64,000 nucleotides of DNA from DASZYF01 sp035545535 (GTDB lineage: Bacteria > Actinomycetota > Actinomycetes > Mycobacteriales > CAJCIY01): NCBI GenBank assembly GCA_035545535.1, contig DASZYF010000074.1:1-64000 (forward strand), read 5' to 3'. A program made the translations under genes and the position numbers. Positions 33,953-41,936 of this stretch are shown piece after piece. The notes beneath the pieces were generated by a model, which was given only the letters and a program-made list of their open reading frames with translations, made no database searches and was not told the origin of the DNA. Each line of letters begins with the position of its first letter. Position 1 is the stretch's first letter.

Positions 33953-34698
33953 CGCCCCGTCACGTCGCCGCGGGCGGTGCGCTGCTCGCGGCCGGCGCGG
34001 TCGGCCTGCACAGCGCACCCGCGCTGAGCTGGATCCCCGCGGTGCGGCGGCCGTTCCGCGTGCTTGACGGCGCCGGTCACCCGACGCACGTCGCGCTCAC
34101 GTTCGACGACGGCCCGGACGCCGTCAGCACGCCGCGCATCCTCGACGAGCTCGACGCCCTCGGCGTGCGGGCCACGTTCTTCCTGCTCGGCGAGAACGTG
34201 CTGCGCGCACCCGACGTCACGCGCCGTCTCGTCGCCGACGGGCACGAGGTGGCGCTGCACGGCTGGCACCACAAGAACAGCCTCCGTGTGCGGCCGCGCG
34301 CGCTGCGGGCATCGCTGGTGCAGGCGCTCGACGCGATCGAGAGCACGGGCGGCGTGCGGCCCGCGCTCTACCGCCCCCCGTACGGCGTGGTTACGCTCGG
34401 CACGCTGCTCGCCGCGCGCTCGCTCGGCCTCACCACCGTGCTGTGGGGCGCGTGGGGGATCGACTGGGCGCCGACCGCGACCCCCGCCTCGGTGCGGCGC
34501 GCGCTCGCCCCGGACCTCACCGGTGGCGTGACGGTCCTGCTGCACGACAGCGACTGCACGTCCTCGCCCGGCTCGTGGCGCTCGACGCTCGGTGCGCTCC
34601 GCCCGTTGGTCGAGGAGCTGCGGGGGCGTGGCCTCACCGTCGGTCCGCTGCGCGACCACGGCGTCGATCCCGCGAAAGTGCCGGTCCCTACGGCGTGA
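33949..34698 (+). CDS. Polysaccharide deacetylase (NodB/CE4)
   Basis: 249 aa. A hydrophobic N-terminus holds it at or outside the membrane. NodB motifs: LTFDDGPDAVSTP (catalytic Asp and metal Asp), HGWHHKNS (metal His pair), RPPYGV (motif 3) and LLHDSD (motif 5, catalytic His). It removes N-acetyl groups from a sugar chain, probably the glycolipid or wall polymer made by the fused enzyme whose gene it overlaps by 4 nt. Confidence 0.88.
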   Translation: MTPRHVAAGGALLAAGAVGLHSAPALSWIPAVRRPFRVLDGAGHPTHVALTFDDGPDAVSTPRILDELDALGVRATFFLLGENVLRAPDVTRRLVADGHEVALHGWHHKNSLRVRPRALRASLVQALDAIESTGGVRPALYRPPYGVVTLGTLLAARSLGLTTVLWGAWGIDWAPTATPASVRRALAPDLTGGVTVLLHDSDCTSSPGSWRSTLGALRPLVEELRGRGLTVGPLRDHGVDPAKVPVPTA

Positions 34699-34737
34699 CG
34701 ACCTGCGCCTCTTCCTGATCCACACCAGAGTGGTGCC

Positions 34738-35586
34738 GTGATCCTCGCCGGGGTGCTCGCCGTCGGCGCGGCGCTGTGCTTCGCGGTGTGCTCCGTGGTG
34801 CAGCACCGCGAGACCGGCTACGTCGAGCAGACCGGTGTGCGGTTGTTCATGCGGCTGCTGCAACGGCCGTGGTTCCTCGTCGCGGTGCTCATCGAGCTGC
34901 TCGGACTGGTGCTGCAGTCGCTCGCGCTGGGCGTCGGGGCGCTCGTGCTCGTGCAGCCGCTGCTCGTCACCGGGCTGCTCTTCGCGGTGCCGCTGTCGGC
35001 CGCGGTCGACAAGCGGGCGGTGGCGGGTGTCGAGTGGTGGGGTGCGCTGGCGACCGTCGTCGGCCTCGCGGTGTTCCTCACCACGGGCTCGCCGTCGAAG
35101 GGCGGGTACACCTACTCGTTGTCGCGGGCGTGCGCGGTGGGGATCCCGCTCATCGCCCTCGCGACGGTCGCCACCGTGTGGGCGCAGCTGTGGCGGGCGG
35201 CGCGCGGCATCCTGCTCGGTCTCGCGAGCGGCGTGCTCTACGGGACGTCCGGCGGGCTGCTCAAGGTCGTCGTGCACCGGCTGGGCGACGACGGCTTGGG
35301 GGGGCTCGTGCACTGGGAGACCGTCGTGCTCGTCGTGATGGGTGCGGCGAGCGTCGTCACGACGCAGAGCGCGTTCCAGGCCGGCGGGCTGGGGGCGCCG
35401 CTCGCCGTGCTGACGCTGGCCGAGCCGCTCGCGGCGGTGCTGGTCGGCTCCACGGTGTTGCACGAGCGGCTGGCCAGCTCGGTGACCGACGTCGTCCTCG
35501 AAGCCATCGGCGGTCTCGTCGCCGCGGCGGGGGTGGTGCTGCTGTCGTCGTCGCCGAGCGCCCGGTTGCGGGTCGCCACGCCGTAG
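34738..35586 (+). CDS. DMT-superfamily (EamA/NIPA-like) transporter
   Basis: 282 aa with nine or ten hydrophobic segments and two internal repeats typical of the drug/metabolite transporter superfamily (LVQPLLVTGLLFAVPLSA; LTLAEPLAAVLVGSTVLHERL). The start VGAALCFAVCSVVQHRE resembles the NIPA-type branch found in actinobacteria. The substrate is unknown. GTG start 39 nt behind the deacetylase. Confidence 0.78.
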   Translation: MILAGVLAVGAALCFAVCSVVQHRETGYVEQTGVRLFMRLLQRPWFLVAVLIELLGLVLQSLALGVGALVLVQPLLVTGLLFAVPLSAAVDKRAVAGVEWWGALATVVGLAVFLTTGSPSKGGYTYSLSRACAVGIPLIALATVATVWAQLWRAARGILLGLASGVLYGTSGGLLKVVVHRLGDDGLGGLVHWETVVLVVMGAASVVTTQSAFQAGGLGAPLAVLTLAEPLAAVLVGSTVLHERLASSVTDVVLEAIGGLVAAAGVVLLSSSPSARLRVATP

Positions 35587-35620
35587 TCGGAGCCGGTGAC
35601 CCGGCGGCGCAGCGACTACG
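35582..35620. terminator. Hairpin at the end of the DMT gene
   Basis: CGTAGTCG at 35582 and CGACTACG at 35613 form a perfect 8-bp stem that starts inside the stop codon of the transporter gene; the 23-nt loop is GC-rich. It lies directly before the 57-bp element, so two hairpins follow one another between the convergent DMT and gatD genes. No U-tract. Confidence 0.5.
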
Positions 35621-35624
35621 CGGT

Positions 35625-35681
35625 CGACATCGGCTTTGTGGCCGCCGGCGGACCTGTTCAGCCGCCACATGTCCGATGTCG
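35625..35681 (+). repeat. 57-bp palindromic element, copy 2
   Basis: Arms CGACATCGGCTTTGTG and CACATGTCCGATGTCG (13 of 16 positions pair), 25-nt loop. It is between the convergent DMT and gatD genes and in the same orientation relative to the upstream gene as the other copies. Confidence 0.8.
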
Positions 35682-35697
35682 ACGAGGGGTGTGGGCG

Positions 35698-36483
35698 TCA
35701 GTCGGGTGGGAGGCCGAGCTGGCGCAGGCGGGCGGCCCGCAGCGGCGCAGCGGGGTCGGGCCGGCCGAGGTCCGGCAGCGGCGCCCCGGTGGCGGCGGCG
35801 AGCAGGTGGTCGGCGAGCGCCGGGTTCTGCGCGAGCACGGGCCCGTGCAGGTAGGTCGCCACGACGTGGCCCCGGCCGAGGTCGCGCACCCAGCCCTCGG
35901 CGGCGTCGGGCGTGCCGTTGCCGACCGCCATGCCCACCCCGCCGACGACGGTGCCGAGGGGTCCGCCCGCGTCGTCGACGGTGTCGACGCGCACCGACCG
36001 GCCGCCGTGGTTCTCGTAGCCGGTCAGCACCGGCAGGTGGGCCAACGCCCCGGTGGCGCGCACCGCGAGGTCGCCGACCGCGCGCGGCGGCACCGGCTCC
36101 GTGGGCGGGGCGAGAGACCGGCGCGTGCGCAGGGGGAGCAGGCCAAGACCGTCCTCCACCTCGCCGTCGCTGCCGACGAAGGACTCCCCGACGATCTGCA
36201 GGCCCGCGCAGACCGCCAGCACCACGGCGCCGCCCTCGACCGCCCTCGTCAGCGGACTGCCGTCGCGCAGGCTCTGCGCCGCGAGCGTCTGCGGCTCGTC
36301 CTCACCGCCCCCGAGCACGTAGAGGTCGCAGGAGGTGGGCAGTGCGTCGCCCGCCGGCACGTTGATGACCGTCGCGTCGATCCCGCGCCAGCGGGCCCGC
36401 GCGGCGAGCACCTCGGCGTTGCCGCCGTCGCCGTAGGTGCCCAGCAGCTCCGGGTAGACGAGCGCGATCGCGATCTCGCTCAC
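35698..36483 (-). CDS. gatD: Lipid II isoglutaminyl synthase, glutaminase subunit GatD
   Basis: 261 aa, class I glutamine amidotransferase of the CobB/CobQ-like group. It releases ammonia from glutamine for MurT, which uses it to amidate the D-Glu of peptidoglycan precursors in the cytoplasm. The nucleophile Cys is in AVCAGLQIVG and the catalytic His in TYLHGPVLAQNP; PELLGTYGDGGNAEVL is characteristic. GTG at 36483 was chosen because GGGGGTGGG lies just upstream; ATG 36501 would start inside the repeat element. murT lies 73 nt upstream rather than overlapping, because the 57-bp element sits between them. Confidence 0.9.
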   Translation of the reverse strand: MSEIAIALVYPELLGTYGDGGNAEVLAARARWRGIDATVINVPAGDALPTSCDLYVLGGGEDEPQTLAAQSLRDGSPLTRAVEGGAVVLAVCAGLQIVGESFVGSDGEVEDGLGLLPLRTRRSLAPPTEPVPPRAVGDLAVRATGALAHLPVLTGYENHGGRSVRVDTVDDAGGPLGTVVGGVGMAVGNGTPDAAEGWVRDLGRGHVVATYLHGPVLAQNPALADHLLAAATGAPLPDLGRPDPAAPLRAARLRQLGLPPD

Positions 36484-36495
36484 GCCCACCCCCGC

Positions 36496-36552
36496 CGACA
36501 TCGGACTTGTGCCCGGTTGGGGGGCCTCAGATCTGCCACAACGCCGATGTCG
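36496..36552 (-). repeat. 57-bp palindromic element, copy 3, between murT and gatD
   Basis: Read on the minus strand the arms are CGACATCGGCGTTGTG and CACAAGTCCGATGTCG; 14 of 16 positions pair. It starts 4 nt behind the murT stop and ends 12 nt before the gatD start, so it occupies nearly the whole gap of what is normally a compact operon. A transcript across it would fold into a strong hairpin. Confidence 0.85.
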
Positions 36553-36556
36553 ACCG

Positions 36557-37786
36557 TCATGCGAGGCCGGTCTCGACGAGGAGGTCGCGGAATGCGGTGT
36601 AGGTCGCGAGCAGGTCGACCGGGGCGTCACCCGGCGCGGCCCGCAACGCGTCGGCGGCCGAGCCGAACGACGGCGCGTCGATGCCCGCGTAGGCGAGCCG
36701 CGTGCGCAGGTCCGCGGCGCGGTCGCCGTAGACGAGCACCGGCCGGTCGCCGAGCCGCTGCACGGGCACGTCCCAGATCCAGCTCGGGTCGCGCCCGTCG
36801 GCGGCGCGCGCGTTGAAGCCGATGACCATCGGGCGCGCGGGGGCGGCTTCGAGCAGCTCGATCATCTCGACCCAGCCCGCCGGGTTCTTCGCCAGCAGCA
36901 GCCGCGCGTCGCGTCCGCCGAGGCGCACGGTCTCGTAGCGGCCGGCGACCGCCTCCACCTGCTCCATCGCGTGCAGCGCGGTGCTGATGTCGACGCCGAG
37001 CTCGCGCGCGGCGGCCGCGGCGATCGCCGCGTTGGCGACGTTGCAGCGGCCGGGCAGGTGCAGCGCGATGTCGTGCCGGGCACCGTCGACGACGAGCTGC
37101 GTGGGGCCGCCGACGTCGATGGTCGTCTCCGGCCGCTCGAGCCCGCACGCCGGGCACCACCACCGATGCGCGTCCCGGCGCAGCAGCTGGGCGCACCGCG
37201 GGCACACCATCGCGTCGGCGGTCCACACCTGGCCGGCGCCGACCCACGTGGTTGCGCCGAACCCGTCGGCCGCCCACACGACGAGCGGATCGTCGGCGTT
37301 CGCCACCGCGCGGGTGCCGGGCAGCTCGCCGCCCAGGGAGCGCCAGATGCCCGCGATGCGGCGGGTCTCGTTGGCGCGGTCGAGCTGGTCGCGGGACAGG
37401 TTGAGCAGGCAGGCGACCTTCGGCTGCGTGGCCCGCGCGACGCCGGGCAGGTGCAGCTCGTCGACCTCGAGCGCGGCCCGCTCCGCGTGCGTGGCGCTGG
37501 CGAGTGCGGTGATCACGCCGGCCGGCATGTTGGCGCCGCCGGCGTTCGACACCACGGGTCCTTGCGTCGCCAGCGCGGCCGACAGCAGGCGCGTGGTCGT
37601 CGTCTTGCCGTTGGTGCCGGAGACGGTTGCCACCGTGCGGCCGGTCGCGAGCTCGGCGAGCGCATCCGGCGCGAACCGCAACGCGACGGTGCCGCCGACG
37701 ACCTCGCCGGCGCCGCGTCCGAGCCGGCGCGACGTCGCCGCGGCGAGCCGCCCCACGCCGAGCGCGGTCCGCGTCCGCAGCCTCAC
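36557..37786 (-). CDS. murT: Lipid II isoglutaminyl synthase, Mur-ligase-like subunit MurT
   Basis: 409 aa. ATP-dependent partner of GatD. The Mur ligase P-loop ATVSGTNGKTTTTRLL is near residue 50, NLSRDQLDR and the central Mur ligase regions follow, and a four-Cys zinc ribbon (VCPRC...WCPAC) typical of MurT lies near 205-225. The C-terminal Mur domain contains GFNARAADGRDPSWIWD. The GTG at 37786 removes a non-conserved 21-residue extension. Confidence 0.92.
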   Translation of the reverse strand: MRLRTRTALGVGRLAAATSRRLGRGAGEVVGGTVALRFAPDALAELATGRTVATVSGTNGKTTTTRLLSAALATQGPVVSNAGGANMPAGVITALASATHAERAALEVDELHLPGVARATQPKVACLLNLSRDQLDRANETRRIAGIWRSLGGELPGTRAVANADDPLVVWAADGFGATTWVGAGQVWTADAMVCPRCAQLLRRDAHRWWCPACGLERPETTIDVGGPTQLVVDGARHDIALHLPGRCNVANAAIAAAAARELGVDISTALHAMEQVEAVAGRYETVRLGGRDARLLLAKNPAGWVEMIELLEAAPARPMVIGFNARAADGRDPSWIWDVPVQRLGDRPVLVYGDRAADLRTRLAYAGIDAPSFGSAADALRAAPGDAPVDLLATYTAFRDLLVETGLA

Positions 37787-37813
37787 CTGCTCAACCCTAG
37801 GTGAGCCTCCTCG

Positions 37814-37866
37814 CGTGATCCGTTTCCCTGCTCGGGCCGGAGCCGGCACCGGAGAAGCGGATCACG
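37814..37866. repeat. GTGATCCG palindrome, copy 2
   Basis: CGTGATCCG and CGGATCACG (perfect 9 bp, imperfectly extended inward by TTTCCC/GGAGAAG) between the murT start and the end of the M23 gene. It shares its arm core with 10477-10527. Confidence 0.7.
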
Positions 37867-37877
37867 AGGGAGGAGCG

Positions 37878-39071
37878 CTAGTGCAGGACCTTGACGCCGT
37901 GCTGCTCGAGCCAGACGAGCGGGTCGACGAGCTGGTCGTTGACGTGCACCTCGAAGTGCAGGTGCGGCCCGGTCGACTCGCCCTCGCTGCCGACGAGCGC
38001 GATGGGCTGGCCGGCGCGCACCGCTTGTCCGGGCGCCACGATGATCTTCTCCATGTGCCCGTAGACGGTCTGCACGCCGCCGGCGTGCAGCAGGATCACC
38101 TCGTTGCCGAACCCCTCGGCCGGACCGGCGTAGATGACGGTGCCGGCGCTCGCCGCGTAGATCGGTGCGCCGAAGGGCGCGCCGATGTCGATGCCCGGGT
38201 GGCCGTGCGGGTCGCGGCCGTTGTGCACGCCGAAGCCCTGCGTGATCGGGCCGATCGCCGGCGGCACCCACGTGAGCCGCCCGTCGCTGCCGACCGCCAC
38301 GCGCAGCGCCGTCGCGGTGATGTCACGCGCGTCGGTGCCCAGCGCCTCCTCGGCGCGGGCCGCGGTGACCGCGGGGTCCTCGCCGGGTGCGGTGATGAGC
38401 AGGCCGCTGTCGGGGGCGAGGCCGAGCAGCGGGACGTAGGTCTGGTTGACGACGACCCCCACGCCGGGCAGGCCCACCGTCGCGTACGCACCGACGCGGA
38501 AGTCCCACGCCTTGGTCTTGTCGATGCCCATCGACGTCTCGCCGCCGAGCGGCACCGCCAGCGCCCGCGCGACGGTGTGCGCGACGGCGACGTCGCCGCG
38601 GGCGAGCGACTGCCACAGCGGCGTCGACTCGGCCGTGCCCTTCGGCGCGTAGGAGCGGAACGTCGACGGGTTCACGCCGATCGCGGTCGTCGAACCGCCG
38701 CCGAGCATCACGTGACCGGTGGCGACGAGCGTCGAGTGCTTCGCGCCGGTCGCCTTCACGATCGTGGCGATCTGCTGCTGCGTGAGCGGCTTGCTGCTCT
38801 GGATGAAGACGTCGGGGTTGATCCGGTGGATCAGCGGTGAGACGTGGGGCTGCTTCAGCGCGAGCGCGTCGTGGGTCTGTGCCGGGCTCAGCGCGGCGGC
38901 GCCGGGCAACACGGTGCTGATCGCCGCGAGCGGCGCCGGCGACGTGCTCGACGGTGCGGTCGAGGTCTTCGTGGCGGAAGCGGCGCGCGCGTGACCGCCG
39001 GCGCTGCAGCCGGCGGCGCTCACCGCGGCGGTCGCGACGAGCGCGACGACCGCGAGGCGGGCGTGGGGCAT
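37878..39071 (-). CDS. M23-family peptidoglycan peptidase, lipoprotein
   Basis: 397 aa. The ATG at 39071 starts a lipoprotein signal (VATAAVSAAGCSAG, lipid Cys near residue 21). The middle part (40-270) is a helical/beta region of unknown role. The C-terminal domain is LytM/M23: HPGIDIGAPFG (zinc His and Asp), VYGHMEKI and HLHFEV (zinc His). All ligands are present, so it should cut peptidoglycan cross-links outside the membrane. It lies next to murT/gatD, in line with a cell-wall cluster. Confidence 0.9.
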   Translation of the reverse strand: MPHARLAVVALVATAAVSAAGCSAGGHARAASATKTSTAPSSTSPAPLAAISTVLPGAAALSPAQTHDALALKQPHVSPLIHRINPDVFIQSSKPLTQQQIATIVKATGAKHSTLVATGHVMLGGGSTTAIGVNPSTFRSYAPKGTAESTPLWQSLARGDVAVAHTVARALAVPLGGETSMGIDKTKAWDFRVGAYATVGLPGVGVVVNQTYVPLLGLAPDSGLLITAPGEDPAVTAARAEEALGTDARDITATALRVAVGSDGRLTWVPPAIGPITQGFGVHNGRDPHGHPGIDIGAPFGAPIYAASAGTVIYAGPAEGFGNEVILLHAGGVQTVYGHMEKIIVAPGQAVRAGQPIALVGSEGESTGPHLHFEVHVNDQLVDPLVWLEQHGVKVLH

Positions 39072-39195
39072 CAGTGCTCCGTCAGATCTCGGGGAAGAGG
39101 TTCGGCTGGACAACGACCGCCGCACAGCGACGTGACGCGGCACCACCCGAACGGCCTGGCGTAGCCGCGATTCTGCCGGAGATCCGTCCCGGATG

Positions 39196-39978
39196 TCAGG
39201 ATTGCGACCTCCGGCCGCGGTCCCGGGTCTCGGCCACCGCCGCACGCTCGGCCTGCTCCTCGGCCTGCTCCGCCGCCTCCGCCGCCGCCCGATCCCGAGC
39301 CAGCTCCGCGAGGATCTCCTCGACGTCGACCTCGGGCTCCGGCTCCGGCGGGTGCAGCCGGCGCTGGCGCCGCCGCCACAGCAGCCACGCGACGAGCCCG
39401 GCGACGATCACCCCGAACGCGTAGAGCGAGTAGCGCGAGAGCAGGTGGTAGACGTGCTTCCAGCTGCGGCCCGCCTGATCACCGAGCAGCACGACCGTCG
39501 TCGCCCAGAGCGCGCCGCCGACGAAGTTGGCGACGGCGAAGCGCACGTAGGGCATGCCGGACATCCCGGCCAGTCCGGGCACCAGCGCGCGCAGCGCGGC
39601 GGTCCAGCGGCCGACGATCACTGCCTTCGCACCCATGCGCTTGATCGCGTCGCGACTCTTCTGCAGGTGCTCGTCCGGCAGCAGCCGGTGCGGGATCTTG
39701 CGCAGCAGCTGGTAGCCCCAGCGCTCGCCGACGAAGAAGCCGATCTGGTCGCCGAGCACCGCGCCGGCGATCGCCGCGACGAGCACCACCGCGAGCGGGA
39801 CGTGAGGAGCGCCGTCGATGCCCCCGGAGGCGATGACGCCGCCGAGGAACACCGCGATCTCGCCGGGGAACACGACGCCGAGGAACACCGACGCCTCGAG
39901 GAACGGGCAGAGGAACACCAGCAGCACGGCCAGCCAGCCGGGCACGACCGAGAACAGGTGCTCGATCCAGTGCTCCAC
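39196..39978 (-). CDS. DedA-family membrane protein
   Basis: 260 aa. The DedA/SNARE-associated domain is clear: FLEASVFLGVVFPGEIAVFLGG, GDQIGFFVGERWG, VGRWTAALRALVPGLAGMSGMPYVRFAVAN. Proteins of this family move polyprenyl or phospholipids across the membrane and affect envelope integrity. The C-terminal 55 residues are a charged, Ala/Glu-rich coiled-coil-like extension (EEILAELARDRAAAEAAEQAEEQ). GTG start at 39978. Confidence 0.9.
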   Translation of the reverse strand: MEHWIEHLFSVVPGWLAVLLVFLCPFLEASVFLGVVFPGEIAVFLGGVIASGGIDGAPHVPLAVVLVAAIAGAVLGDQIGFFVGERWGYQLLRKIPHRLLPDEHLQKSRDAIKRMGAKAVIVGRWTAALRALVPGLAGMSGMPYVRFAVANFVGGALWATTVVLLGDQAGRSWKHVYHLLSRYSLYAFGVIVAGLVAWLLWRRRQRRLHPPEPEPEVDVEEILAELARDRAAAEAAEQAEEQAERAAVAETRDRGRRSQS

Positions 39979-40059
39979 GGACGGAGCCTAAGAGAGCCCC
40001 GCCGCGCGACCCCCGCCCGGACCTCGCAGGCTCCCGCGAGTTCTGCCAAGATCCGAGAC

Positions 40060-40578
40060 GTGCCGCACTCCGCGCTCGCACTCGCCCGGTCCGGCCCGGA
40101 CTGGACGGGGGCCGACATCGACCTCGACGAGCTCGAGGACCTCGACGCCGTCGTCGACGCGTTGCGGGACCGCTTCGACTCGGGGACCGTCGTTCTGCTC
40201 GTCGAGGAGGACGACGAGTGGTGCGGCATCGTCCGGCTCGAGGGCGACGACGACGTGCGCGTGTTCGTCTCCGACGGCCGCGTCGTCGAGATCCCCGGTC
40301 TCGCGCAGCGGTTCTTCGAAGACGCGCTCCCGCCCATCGCGCCGCTGTCCCTCGACGACGACGACGAGGCTGCCGGTGACGATGACGATGACGACGACAC
40401 GGGCCTGCCCGACATCGAACCGGTCGGTGACTCCGACCTGCTGAGCGACCTCGGCACGAACAGCGCCCAGCTGCTCGGGCTCTGCGCCGAGGAGGGTGTG
40501 CTGCCGTCCGACCTCATCGCCGCGGTGGTCGAGGCCGCCGGGGCGGGCGACGTGCTGGAGAAGCTGCGTCCCGCGTGA
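40060..40578 (+). CDS. tRNA adenosine deaminase-associated protein
   Basis: 172 aa, the actinobacterial family that precedes tadA. The protein is very acidic: a D/E-rich N-terminal half (DIDLDELEDLDAVVDALRD), an Asp run near residues 102-118, and a C-terminal helix region (LLGLCAEEGVLPSDLIAAVVEAAGAG). It ends 13 nt before tadA and is presumably co-transcribed. The molecular role is not established. Confidence 0.85.
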   Translation: MPHSALALARSGPDWTGADIDLDELEDLDAVVDALRDRFDSGTVVLLVEEDDEWCGIVRLEGDDDVRVFVSDGRVVEIPGLAQRFFEDALPPIAPLSLDDDDEAAGDDDDDDDTGLPDIEPVGDSDLLSDLGTNSAQLLGLCAEEGVLPSDLIAAVVEAAGAGDVLEKLRPA

Positions 40579-40591
40579 GGCGCTGAGCAGC

Positions 40592-41065
40592 GTGGCGTCG
40601 CTCGAGTCGGCGATGCGCTTCGCCCTCGACGAGGCGGAGGCCGCGCTCACGACCGACGACGTGCCGGTCGGTGCGGTCGTCATCGACGGCGAGGGCACGG
40701 TCGTCGCGCGCGGGCGCAACCGGCGCGAGGCCGACGGCGACCCGACGGCGCACGCCGAGGTCGTGGCGCTCCGGGCGGCCGCGGCGGCCCTCGGGTCGTG
40801 GCGGCTGTCGGGCTGCACGCTCGTCGTCACGCTCGAGCCGTGCGCCATGTGCGCGGGGGCCATCGTGCTCGCCCGCGTGGACCGGGTCGTCTACGCCGCG
40901 GACGACCCGAAGGCGGGCGCGGCCGGATCGGTCTGGGACCTGCTCCGCGACCCACGCGCGAACCACCGGCCGGAGGTCATCCGCGGCGTGCTGGCCGACG
41001 AGGCGGGCGAGCTGCTCCGCACCTTCTTCGGCTCACGACGAGGCCCCGTCCAGCCCGACCGGTAG
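40592..41065 (+). CDS. tadA: tRNA-specific adenosine deaminase TadA
   Basis: 157 aa. It converts A34 to inosine in tRNA-Arg(ACG). The zinc site is intact: HAEVVAL (His and the proton-shuttling Glu) and PCAMCAG (two Cys). DVPVGAVVI and VVYAADDPKAGAAGS are typical. Start GTG 40592; ATG 40613 is possible. Confidence 0.93.
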   Translation: MASLESAMRFALDEAEAALTTDDVPVGAVVIDGEGTVVARGRNRREADGDPTAHAEVVALRAAAAALGSWRLSGCTLVVTLEPCAMCAGAIVLARVDRVVYAADDPKAGAAGSVWDLLRDPRANHRPEVIRGVLADEAGELLRTFFGSRRGPVQPDR

Positions 41066-41075
41066 CCTCGTCGGC

Positions 41076-41165
41076 GGTGGAGTGTCCGAGCGGCCGAAGG
41101 AGCACGCCTCGAAAGCGTGTGACGGGGCAACCCGTCCGTGGGTTCAAATCCCACCTCCACCGCCA
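41076..41165 (+). tRNA. tRNA-Ser (anticodon CGA)
   Basis: 90 nt with encoded CCA. Acceptor stem GGTGGAG/CTCCACC pairs fully, discriminator G, anticodon loop CTCGAAA with anticodon CGA, a long variable arm as expected for tRNA-Ser (GTGACGGGGCAACCCGTC region), and T-arm GTGGGTTCAAATCCCAC. It marks the border to the less GC-biased island. Confidence 0.95.
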
Positions 41166-41193
41166 AACGCCAAGCCGCTGATCTGCGGTCTTT

Positions 41194-41234
41194 GCTCCGT
41201 GATCACCGGTGACGCGGACCGTTGATCACAGAGC
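41194..41234. repeat. GTGATC palindrome, diverged copy 3
   Basis: GCTCCGTGATCA and TGATCACAGAGC (11 of 12 pair) with a 17-nt loop, 29 nt behind the tRNA-Ser gene. It resembles the hairpins at 10477 and 37814 in its CTC-GTGATC arm start. It probably terminates the tRNA transcript. Confidence 0.55.
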
Positions 41235-41272
41235 CGCACACGCGGGCATCCCGCTGACGGCACAGTGGTGAC

Positions 41273-41914
41273 GTGAGACGGCGATGGCGCGCCCGTAGCG
41301 CGATGGCCCCGCCGGTCGTGGGTGGTCTCGCCGTGCTAGTCCTCGCCGCCGGCGTCGGGTACGCGGTCGCGGATCCGCGGCCAAGCTTCGCGCCCGCGCA
41401 GGGCGGTGTTGTCGGCGTTCCCACGAACGCGCAGCACCACGTGCTCTGGGTCGCGATGCCGCTGCAGTTCACCGGAACGTCGAGCATCACGATCGACTCC
41501 GTCCGCCTCGGCCCGCACGCCCACGGGGTCCGCCTGGTGAAGGTGGTCGGCATCGACCAGGCCGAGGTCGCGGCCGACCTGCACACCTCCGGCGCGCACT
41601 ACGACCAGGGATACGGCGACCCGACGGTCGCCGGGCCGCGCGCGGGCGAGCACTTCCACCCCGTGACCGGCTGGCGCCTTTCTGCCAACAGCGACCCCGA
41701 CGTGACCGCGGAGGTGCTGCTCGTCGTCGACGTCCCCTACGGAGCCGGTGACGACGTCGAAGGGGTCGCCACCGACGGGATGTGCGTCCACTGGCACCAC
41801 CGCCTGTGGAGCGGCACCGCGCACACCGGCCGCATCGAGCTCGAATACGCGCCACGAAGCGCCGGACCACTGGGACCCCACTACGTGCCGCGGCCACCCC
41901 AAGACGGCTGCTGA
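41273..41914 (+). CDS. Membrane-anchored protein of unknown function
   Basis: 213 aa. A single N-terminal helix (MAPPVVGGLAVLVLAAGVGYAVA) anchors an extracytoplasmic beta-rich domain (HHVLWVAMPLQFTGTSSITIDSVRL). The domain is unusually rich in His (SGAHYDQ, EHFHPVT, CVHWHHRLW), which might bind metal. No family recognised. First gene behind tRNA-Ser, so possibly the edge of the island. Confidence 0.6.
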   Translation: MRRRWRARSAMAPPVVGGLAVLVLAAGVGYAVADPRPSFAPAQGGVVGVPTNAQHHVLWVAMPLQFTGTSSITIDSVRLGPHAHGVRLVKVVGIDQAEVAADLHTSGAHYDQGYGDPTVAGPRAGEHFHPVTGWRLSANSDPDVTAEVLLVVDVPYGAGDDVEGVATDGMCVHWHHRLWSGTAHTGRIELEYAPRSAGPLGPHYVPRPPQDGC

Positions 41915-41936
41915 GTCGCGCAGGCTCCAGGTGAAG

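Noticed and set aside
39072..39195. Small gene or regulator between the M23 and DedA genes
   Set aside because: 124 nt with no ribosome-binding site and start combination of use; probably just the M23 promoter region.
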